5,269 nt of DNA from Propionibacteriales bacterium (lineage in GTDB: Bacteria > Actinomycetota > Actinomycetes > Propionibacteriales > Propionibacteriaceae), in assembly GCA_030453285.1 (NCBI GenBank), contig JAKDKP010000218.1, positions 1 to 5,269 of the forward strand. The letters are read 5' to 3'. The notes below the pieces were generated by a model. It had not been told where the DNA came from. It did not search any database and worked only from the letters and a program-made list of their open reading frames with translations. Below are positions 1-5,269 of this stretch, piece after piece. Numbering within the stretch: the first letter of the stretch is position 1; every line of letters begins with the position of its first letter. The position numbers and the translations under genes were made by a program.

Positions 1-1160
1 GGCGGGATACCGGCCAGATTCATGGCCGGGACGAAGAACAGCACGCCAACCAGGGGCGAGAGCGCGGCCAGCCCGCCGAGCTCGGCCAGCGAGGTGCTGC
101 CGCCACGGATCTCGATCAGTCCGGTGATCAGGAAGAGCGTCGTCTGGATGGTGATGTGGTGGGCGATGTAGAAGATGGCGCCGGCCAGTCCGGCCTCACT
201 CGCCAAGGCGATGCCGAAGATCATGAAGCCGATGTGACTGACCAGGGTGAACGACAACATGCGTTTGATCTCACTCTGCGCGATGGCGCCGAGGATCCCG
301 ATCACCATGGTCAACAACGCCGCCCACATCAACAGTGGTGTCAACGGGCTGTCGGGGAAGAGGAGGGTCTGGGTGCGCATGATCGCGTACACACCGACCT
401 TGGTGAGCAGTCCGGCGAAGACCGCGGTGACCGGCGCAGGTGCGGTCGGGTACGAGTCGGGCAACCAGGCCGAGAGCGGGAAGACGGCCGCCTTGATCGA
501 GAACACCGTCAACAACATCAACTGCAGGGCGAGTTGCACCCCGTCGGGCAGTTCGGCCAGCCGACCCGCCACCTGCGCCATGTTGACGGTGCCAGTGGCG
601 GCATAGATGCACGCCAAGGTGATCAGGAACAACGCCGAGGAGAGCAGGTTCACCACCACATAGGTGGTGCCGGCCCGGATCCGCTCCCCCGTTCCGCCCA
701 GGGTGATCAACACGTACGAGGAGAAGAGCAGGATCTCGAAACCGATGAACATGTTGAACAGATCGCCGGTGAGGAAGGCATTGGAGACGCCGGCCGACAA
801 CACCAGGAAGGTCGGGTGGAAGATCGAGGTCGGCAGGTGCTTGGTCCGTTCGACCTCATCGGCAGAACCGATCGAGAACAGCAGCACCATCAAGGTGATC
901 ACCACCGAGACGAGCAGCATCAGCGCCGACAGCCGGTCGGCCACCAGCACGATGCCCAGCGGCTTGGCCCAGGCGCCGATCCAGAGCACCTGCGGCCCCT
1001 GGGTGTCGGTGAGCCAGAGCAGGACGGCGGCGATCACCGCGACCGTGCCGAGCACGACGACCGAGATCAGACGCTGGACGCGAGGACGTCGACCAGCAGC
1101 CAGGCACAGCCCCGCGCCGATCAGACACAACAACACCGGCAGCGGCAGGAGATTGGTCAT
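1..1160 (-). CDS. mnhD: Na+/H+ antiporter subunit D (MnhD/MrpD), 3' end cut by window edge
   Basis: NuoM-like antiporter subunit of the Mrp cation/proton antiporter, an inner-membrane protein that forms one of the two ion-translocating units of the complex. I translated 386 codons by hand from the ATG at 1160; the frame is open to the left edge and the C-terminal part (normally about 100 more residues) is missing. It is hydrophobic throughout and carries the Proton_antipo_M signature: Glu142 in GFEILLFSSYVL (TM5 glutamate), Lys223 in SIKAAVFPLSAWLPDSYP, Lys254 in LLTKVGVYA, Lys299 in SEIKRMLSFTLVSHIGFM and the His-His pair 334-335. The AWLPDSYPTAPAPVTAVF stretch separates it from NuoM and fits MrpD. 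A good Shine-Dalgarno, GGAGG (1168-1172), lies 7 bases before the start, inside the end of mnhC, and the ATGA overlap with mnhC indicates coupling. Gln339 stands where the MnhA paralogue has Lys335. Family assignment is very secure. Confidence 0.95.
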   Translation of the reverse strand, partial: MTNLLPLPVLLCLIGAGLCLAAGRRPRVQRLISVVVLGTVAVIAAVLLWLTDTQGPQVLWIGAWAKPLGIVLVADRLSALMLLVSVVITLMVLLFSIGSADEVERTKHLPTSIFHPTFLVLSAGVSNAFLTGDLFNMFIGFEILLFSSYVLITLGGTGERIRAGTTYVVVNLLSSALFLITLACIYAATGTVNMAQVAGRLAELPDGVQLALQLMLLTVFSIKAAVFPLSAWLPDSYPTAPAPVTAVFAGLLTKVGVYAIMRTQTLLFPDSPLTPLLMWAALLTMVIGILGAIAQSEIKRMLSFTLVSHIGFMIFGIALASEAGLAGAIFYIAHHITIQTTLFLITGLIEIRGGSTSLAELGGLAALSPLVGVLFFVPAMNLAGIP

Positions 1161-1672
1161 CGCGTCGCCTCCGGCGATCCGTCGGTGGCGCGGGCGTTCT
1201 CGCGGGCGTACTCACTGTCTCGTACGACATCGGAGCCGCCGGGCTCGTCGTCATCCACCTCGTCCGGCATCGCACCGTCGTCATCCTCGTCGTACGAACC
1301 GGACGACTCGTCGGCCTCGGCCAGCCGCCGGATGCGGTTGTCCTCGACATCGTCCTGGGCCTCGTCATGGCCGTTCAGCTGGAAGCTGCGGTACGCCATG
1401 GTCAGCATGAACGCCGCCGTTGCCAACGTGATCACGATCGCGGTCAACACCATGGCTTGGGGAAGCGCATCGCTCATCCGGTCCGGCTCGTTGACGCCGA
1501 TGATGGGGGCCCCGAGAGCCGGCCCCGACGCCACCAGGAACAGCAGGTTCACGCCATTGCTGGTCAACACCACGCCGACCAGGATGCGCGTCAGGGAACG
1601 CTCCAGCAGCAGATAGATCCCGGTCGCGATCAGCACGCCGGCGGTCAACAGCAACACCAGGTTGGGACTCAC
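1157..1672 (-). CDS. mnhC: Na+/H+ antiporter subunit C (MnhC/MrpC), NuoK-like, with acidic C-terminal tail
   Basis: Small membrane subunit of the Mrp antiporter, homologous to complex I NuoK (Oxidored_q2 family). The 171-residue product has three hydrophobic segments (about 5-23, 28-49 and 72-96). The first two are joined by [25 protein letters not shown] sequence, and the family hallmark [15 protein letters not shown] lies at 67-81. The core ends near residue 100. Residues 101-171 form a hydrophilic tail with 26 Asp/Glu against 7 Arg, much longer than the roughly 113-residue Firmicutes proteins; by NuoK topology it should be cytoplasmic. The start is a GTG at 1670-1672 that overlaps the mnhA stop (GTGA), preceded by a GGGGTGA-type ribosome binding site (1676-1682). 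The downstream junction with mnhD is ATGA. The core identification is very secure; the role of the tail is unknown. Confidence 0.96.
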   Translation of the reverse strand: MSPNLVLLLTAGVLIATGIYLLLERSLTRILVGVVLTSNGVNLLFLVASGPALGAPIIGVNEPDRMSDALPQAMVLTAIVITLATAAFMLTMAYRSFQLNGHDEAQDDVEDNRIRRLAEADESSGSYDEDDDGAMPDEVDDDEPGGSDVVRDSEYARENARATDGSPEATR

Positions 1673-4600
1673 GATTCACCCCGCGTGGCTGCGGCCGTCT
1701 CGGCGTCGTCGACGGCGGTCTCGGGGTGTTCGTTGGCGAAGCGTCGTACGCCGGAGATCGCGCGATCGGAGCCGGCCCGCGGAGCCGGGGCCCGATCCTC
1801 CTCCTCGTGCTGGTCGATGCCGGCACCGAGGCTGCGAGCAATGTCGAGCAGCACACCGATCACCACCAGATAGACGGCGATGTCGAAGAACACCGAGGTG
1901 ACCAGATGGAACTCCCCCATCAGCGGCACCGTGCCCCACGGTGTCACCAGCTCGCTCAGCACGGGGATGGAGAAGTCGAGGGCGTAGCTCTGCAGGATCC
2001 GGCCACCGAAGAGGACCGGCGCCAACGCGGAGAGACCGGCGATCAGCAGGCCGATGCCGAGCAGCCGACCGGCATCGACCGGAGCTGCCTCGTCGAGCTC
2101 GTTGGCGCCGCCGGCGAGATAGCGGATCACCAGCGCGAGGCCGGCGATCAGTCCGCCGGCAAAGCCGCCACCCGGTTCGTTGTGTCCGATGGCCAGCAGA
2201 TACACCGAGATCAGGATCATCACCGGGAAGAGGAGCCGGGTGGCCACCTCGAAGATGATCGAGCGCTGCACCGGAGACAAGGATTCACCACCGCGCAACC
2301 ACGACAACCGACCGCTCGTTCGTTGGCCGGTGCTGCTCTGATGAGTGGCGGTGCCGCGCGAGGCGACGTTGGTCGCGTTGCCGTGCCGTGTCCGAATGAA
2401 GATCAGGCTCGCGACGCCGGTGGCGGCCACGACCAGGACCGAAATCTCCCCCATGGTGTCCCAGGAGCGGATGTCGACCAGGGTCACGTTGACGATGTTC
2501 TTGCCGTAGCCGAAGGTGTACGCAGCCTCGGCGAAGGCCTGCGAGACCGGCGTCGCGACCCGGGACCCGGCGGCGACGAAGGTCAGCGCGCAGACGACCA
2601 CCGCGGTGAGCACGGCCACCACCATCCGCCACCACCGGGAGGCGTGCAATGGCCGCTCGGTGAAGTACTTCGGCAGCTTGCGCATCACCAGGACGAACAC
2701 GATCAGCATCACCGTCTCCACCAGCACCTGGGTCAGGGCCAGATCGGGCGCGCCATGGAGCAGGAACATCATCGCGGTCCCGTACCCTGTGACACCGACC
2801 AGAATCACTGCCTTCAAACGGCCCCGCGCCGCCACCGCTGCAATGGCGGCCACCGCCACCACCAGGCCGACGATCGCCTGGGCTGGGGTGTCCCACCACA
2901 GGATGCGTTCGGGCCATTCACGCAACAGCAGCAAGGTGCCACCGGGCAGCGCCACCAGGGTGAGCAGGATGATGCCCAGGTACAGCGGGAGTGAGCCGCG
3001 CTGGGTGATCGCGGTGACCTCGACCGCCAGCCGGTCGACGCCGCGCATCACTCGTCCGTACAGTTCCTCGGCCGAGATGGTGACCGGCAGACCCGCCTGG
3101 ACGCGGGTCACCCGGTGGCGAACCAGGAAGAGCCCGACGCCAGCAACCATGGCCAGCCCCGACATCCCCAACGGGATGGTGAATCCGCCCCACAACTTCA
3201 TCCCGTGGCTCTCCGCGCCGGCGGTCACGGTGGCCACGTACGGATCCAGCGCGGCTGTCAACTGAGGCCCGAAGAATCCGCCCACCAGGCAGAGCAGACC
3301 GAGCAGGACCGGCGAGAGGGCGAACCCCCACGGCACGCGCGCCACCTTCAACTCGATCGTGCTGCCGCGCTTGTCACCAAAGGCACCCCACAGGAACCGC
3401 AAGGTGTACGCGACCGTCATCGCCGATCCGAGCAGCACCGCGACGGCGAGCAGGACGGTGGGAGCCGGAGTGAGTTCGGGCAGATCCCCCGCCACCAGAT
3501 TGACCATCGACTCGAATGCCACCTCCTTGCCCAGGAAGCCGAGCAGGGGCGGAACACCGGCCATCGATGCCCCGGCCAGCACCGCTGCCGCACACACGAA
3601 CGGCATGTGTCGGCCCACCCGGGACAACTTCCGCAGATCACGCGTACCGGTGGAGTGGTCGACGATGCCCACCACCAGGAACAGCGTCGACTTGAACAGG
3701 GCGTGCGCGATCACGACCGCCACCGCGGCGAGGGCCGCGGTCCGGGTGCCGAGTCCACCCAGGACCATCATGAAGCCGAGTTGACTGACCGTCCCGTACG
3801 CCAGGAGGAGCTTGATGTCGTTCTGACTCAGTGCTCGCCACCCGCCGGCCACCATGGTGGCCGCCCCGAGCGTGAGCAGGACCGGACGCCAACCGGGCAC
3901 CGCGGCGAACGCCGGCGCCAGCAGCGCAATCAGGTAGACCCCGGCCTTCACCATCGCCGCGGCATGCAGATAGGCCGACACCGGCGTCGGCGCGGCCATC
4001 GCCCCGGGCAGCCAGAAATGGAACGGGATCATCGCCGACTTGGTCAGCGCGCCGACGATGATCAACAGCAGAGCCGTGATCGTCGTCGCCGACCAGCCAT
4101 TGAGGCCGACACCGGCAGTGAGCACCTCCGAGATCGTGTACGTGCCGGCCTGGGCACCCAGGACGAGGATGCCGACGAGCATGGCCAGACCGCCGAAGGT
4201 GGTCACGATCAGAGCGTTCAGGGCCGCCAACCGGTTGGCCGAGCGTCGCGGATTGTGCCCGATCAGCAGATAGGACAGCACCGTCGTCAGTTCCCAGAAG
4301 ACGTACAGCAGGACGAAGTTGTCGGCGGTGACCAGACCAAGCATGGTTCCGGCGAATGCGGTCAGTGCGCCGGCGCACCGCGACCGAGGGGTGTCGTCGG
4401 CGAAGTACCACCGGGCGTGGAAGAGGACCAGGGCACCAATGCCGGAGACGACGAGCCCCAACACCCATTGCAGGGTGCCCATCCGGAACGCCAGGTCGAT
4501 CCCCAACCCGGAAATCCATGGATAGGTTTCGGTGAGCTGACCACCGGCCAGCACGGTCGGCCCTTGCCACACCAGCCATCCGAACGTGATCGCCGGCGGC

Positions 4601-4692
4601 AGCGCCATCACCAGGTACATCCGGTTGCCCAGGGCGCGCGCCACCCACGGAGCGAGGATGGCACAGCCGAAATGGACGGCAATCAGGAGCAT
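1669..4692 (-). CDS. mnhA: Fused Na+/H+ antiporter subunits A and B (MnhA-MnhB / MrpAB)
   Basis: Largest subunit of the Mrp antiporter, with MnhB fused at its C-terminus. Residue numbers count the TTG at 4693-4695 as 1 (total 1008); I prefer the ATG directly after it (4690-4692). An in-frame TGA at 4711-4713 leaves only these two starts. The NuoL-like part (about 1-530) has Glu135 in [14 protein letters not shown], Lys219 and Lys250 in the [16 protein letters not shown]...[11 protein letters not shown] region, Lys295 ([18 protein letters not shown]), Lys335 ([10 protein letters not shown]) and Lys390 (LLGFLGKE). An MbhD-like (DUF4040) segment spans about 605-675 with [13 protein letters not shown] (Glu660). 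An MbhE-like segment spans about 690-770 with [11 protein letters not shown] (Asp746, Glu750). A polar linker (771-805) leads to the MnhB domain (806-960: [38 protein letters not shown]). An acidic tail (961-1008) ends the protein. A/B fusions are known in Mrp operons. No Shine-Dalgarno is visible at the start. Confidence 0.97.
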   Translation of the reverse strand: MLLIAVHFGCAILAPWVARALGNRMYLVMALPPAITFGWLVWQGPTVLAGGQLTETYPWISGLGIDLAFRMGTLQWVLGLVVSGIGALVLFHARWYFADDTPRSRCAGALTAFAGTMLGLVTADNFVLLYVFWELTTVLSYLLIGHNPRRSANRLAALNALIVTTFGGLAMLVGILVLGAQAGTYTISEVLTAGVGLNGWSATTITALLLIIVGALTKSAMIPFHFWLPGAMAAPTPVSAYLHAAAMVKAGVYLIALLAPAFAAVPGWRPVLLTLGAATMVAGGWRALSQNDIKLLLAYGTVSQLGFMMVLGGLGTRTAALAAVAVVIAHALFKSTLFLVVGIVDHSTGTRDLRKLSRVGRHMPFVCAAAVLAGASMAGVPPLLGFLGKEVAFESMVNLVAGDLPELTPAPTVLLAVAVLLGSAMTVAYTLRFLWGAFGDKRGSTIELKVARVPWGFALSPVLLGLLCLVGGFFGPQLTAALDPYVATVTAGAESHGMKLWGGFTIPLGMSGLAMVAGVGLFLVRHRVTRVQAGLPVTISAEELYGRVMRGVDRLAVEVTAITQRGSLPLYLGIILLTLVALPGGTLLLLREWPERILWWDTPAQAIVGLVVAVAAIAAVAARGRLKAVILVGVTGYGTAMMFLLHGAPDLALTQVLVETVMLIVFVLVMRKLPKYFTERPLHASRWWRMVVAVLTAVVVCALTFVAAGSRVATPVSQAFAEAAYTFGYGKNIVNVTLVDIRSWDTMGEISVLVVAATGVASLIFIRTRHGNATNVASRGTATHQSSTGQRTSGRLSWLRGGESLSPVQRSIIFEVATRLLFPVMILISVYLLAIGHNEPGGGFAGGLIAGLALVIRYLAGGANELDEAAPVDAGRLLGIGLLIAGLSALAPVLFGGRILQSYALDFSIPVLSELVTPWGTVPLMGEFHLVTSVFFDIAVYLVVIGVLLDIARSLGAGIDQHEEEDRAPAPRAGSDRAISGVRRFANEHPETAVDDAETAAATRGES
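1816..2280 (-). other. MnhB domain within the fused mnhA gene
   Basis: This is the part of the fusion equivalent to a free-standing MnhB/MrpB (residues 806-960, PF04039-type). It opens with [15 protein letters not shown] and carries the family hallmark [16 protein letters not shown] and the ending [28 protein letters not shown], with four likely membrane segments. Its length of about 155 residues is close to separate MnhB proteins (about 140). The codon at its first residue is TTG (2278-2280), preceded by GGTGGTGA (2285-2292), which differs at one base from the consensus GGAGGTGA. Whether this is a relic or a working internal start cannot be told from sequence. Confidence 0.85.
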
Positions 4693-4808
4693 CAAGGAGG
4701 TCGGAGCCTGTCATCGGTTGTCATGGTGCGCACGCGCGGGTGCCGCATCGGGCAACGGGATCTGCCAGGTACTTTATCGGACTTGCCGAGACCGGCGCGG
4801 TGAACGAG
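4693..4808 (-). promoter_or_regulatory. Putative promoter and leader region of the mnh operon
   Basis: This non-coding stretch separates the rplL terminator from mnhA. On the minus strand a TAAAGT hexamer (4771-4776) fits the loose actinobacterial -10 pattern TAnnnT, but no convincing -35 lies 16-18 bases upstream. If it is the promoter, the leader is about 70 bases long. A short frame in the leader (ATG at 4724 giving 10 codons, or ATG at 4748 giving 18) ends in a TGA that overlaps the mnhA ATG as TGATG. The mRNA just before that start reads ACCTCCTT, with no Shine-Dalgarno. That a promoter lies somewhere here is inferred from the terminator upstream and the operon downstream; the exact site is weak. 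Confidence 0.35.
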
Positions 4809-4845
4809 GAACGACGGGCACCCTCGGAAGGGGTGCCCGTCGTTC
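4809..4845 (-). terminator. Stem-loop terminator after rplL
   Basis: A 15-bp perfect inverted repeat (arms 4809-4823 and 4831-4845) flanks a 7-base loop and begins 24 bases after the rplL stop codon. The stem is GC-rich (GAACGACGGGCACCC on the plus strand). No T run follows on the minus strand, where the next bases are CTCGTTCACC, so it is of the U-tract-less kind frequent in actinomycetes. The hairpin is symmetric, but no plus-strand gene ends here, so ending the ribosomal protein transcript is its likely task. Partial read-through into mnhA cannot be excluded. Confidence 0.78.
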
Positions 4846-4869
4846 GACGGTGTGCTGGGAGTCAGCAGA

Positions 4870-5262
4870 TCACTTGACCGAGACGCTGGCGCCGGCAGCC
4901 TCGAGGGACTCCTTCGCCTTCTCGGCCACGTCCTTGGCGACCTTCTCCAGGACCGGCTTCGGGGCGCCCTCCACGAGGTCCTTGGCCTCCTTGAGGCCAA
5001 GGCTGGTGAGGGTGCGCACCTCCTTGATGACCTGGATCTTCTTGTCACCGGCGGACTCGAGGATCACGTCGACCTCGTCCGAACCGGCGTCCTCGGCAGC
5101 GTCGCCACCGGCGCCACCGGCGGCCGGTGCGGCGGCCACGGCCACCGGAGCGGCTGCGGTCACGTCGAAGGTGTCCTCGAACTGCTTCACGAACTCGCTG
5201 AGCTCGATCAGGGTCATCTCCTTGAACGCGTCAAGGAGCTCGTCATTGGTGAGCTTTGCCAT
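4870..5262 (-). CDS. rplL: 50S ribosomal protein L7/L12
   Basis: Stalk protein of the large ribosomal subunit; dimers bind L10 and recruit and stimulate translation GTPases (EF-Tu, EF-G, IF2). The 130-residue product is full length. The N-terminal dimerisation part spans about 1-33 ([22 protein letters not shown]). An Ala/Gly-rich flexible hinge follows at about 36-58. The C-terminal factor-binding domain spans about 62-130 with [10 protein letters not shown] and [16 protein letters not shown], the most conserved part of the family, and the usual ending in VSVK. The start ATG is at 5260-5262; only 7 bases of upstream sequence are visible, so the ribosome binding site and the usual upstream partner rplJ (L10) lie outside the window. 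A strong hairpin follows the gene. What follows is an antiporter operon rather than rpoB. Confidence 0.98.
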   Translation of the reverse strand: MAKLTNDELLDAFKEMTLIELSEFVKQFEDTFDVTAAAPVAVAAAPAAGGAGGDAAEDAGSDEVDVILESAGDKKIQVIKEVRTLTSLGLKEAKDLVEGAPKPVLEKVAKDVAEKAKESLEAAGASVSVK

Positions 5263-5269
5263 GGTTGTT

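Noticed and set aside
156..1616. A 486-codon plus-strand frame antisense to mnhD and mnhC
   Set aside because: Low-complexity Asp/Gln/His/Arg sequence lying over two convincing minus-strand genes; a mirror of their codon bias.
1726..2994. A 422-codon plus-strand frame antisense to the 3' part of mnhA
   Set aside because: Same signature of a shadow frame, with no domain and no plausible start context.
1..4692. Possible NADH dehydrogenase (nuoL-nuoK-nuoM) operon
   Set aside because: The MbhD/MbhE-like and MnhB domains in the large subunit and the A-C-D gene order are those of Mrp/Mnh antiporters, not complex I.
3638..4714. A 358-codon minus-strand frame beginning at an ATG just upstream of mnhA
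   Set aside because: It is the alternative frame of mnhA; the peptide is Arg/Pro/Gly-rich and lacks membrane segments, unlike the true product.
4726..4733. 8-bp palindrome GTGCGCAC just before the short upstream frame
   Set aside because: Short GC-rich palindromes are expected by chance in such sequence; nothing marks it as an operator.
3115..4803. A 562-codon open frame on the plus strand, antisense to mnhA
   Set aside because: The product is an Arg/Gln/His-rich low-complexity string with no recognisable domain, as expected of a GC-rich shadow frame; the minus-strand frame encodes a clear MnhA.
4694..4803. AAGGAGG on the plus strand (4694-4700) followed by an ATG at 4723 and a 26-codon frame
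   Set aside because: The spacing of 22 bases is too long for a Shine-Dalgarno, the peptide is arginine-rich and unrecognisable, and no plus-strand gene or promoter is visible.
5090..5160. Repetitive GCC/GGC-rich stretch within rplL
   Set aside because: It encodes the Ala/Gly-rich hinge typical of L7/L12 and is not a DNA repeat element.

Overview
The window comes from a high-GC bacterium, most likely an actinomycete (Actinomycetota). The evidence is GC-rich coding with strong third-position bias, a 130-residue L7/L12 of actinobacterial character, a fused A/B antiporter subunit, and a stem-loop terminator without a T run. The family is not resolved; Propionibacteriales is only a guess. All real genes lie on the minus strand, so the window is transcribed from right to left.

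Right end (4870-5262): rplL, ribosomal protein L7/L12, complete, with its ribosome binding site just outside the window. A 15-bp perfect inverted repeat follows it (4809-4845) and probably ends the ribosomal transcript. A leader of about 120 bases (4693-4808) then precedes the next operon. It holds a weak -10-like hexamer and a short upstream reading frame that ends on the start codon of the next gene.

Rest of the window (1-4692): the first three genes of an Mrp/Mnh multisubunit monovalent cation/proton antiporter operon, in the order mnhA (with mnhB fused to its 3' end), mnhC and mnhD. The genes overlap by 4 bases at each junction (GTGA, then ATGA), so they are translationally coupled. mnhD runs off the left edge after 386 codons. 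mnhE, mnhF and mnhG are expected just beyond it. The products build one membrane complex related to the NuoL/NuoM/NuoK arm of respiratory complex I. MnhA and MnhD are the two antiporter-like subunits, MnhC is the NuoK-like subunit, and the MbhD/MbhE-like and MnhB parts of the fusion complete the membrane core. The complex uses the proton motive force to export Na+ (or Li+/K+) for pH and salt homeostasis.

Nothing here looks like a new defence or mobile system. The most interesting points are a ribosome-binding-site-like sequence and possible TTG start preserved at the A/B fusion point, a start for mnhA with no Shine-Dalgarno and an overlapping short upstream frame, long acidic tails on the MnhC and MnhB parts, a Gln in MnhD where MnhA has a Lys, and an antiporter operon sitting directly behind rplL where rpoB is often found.
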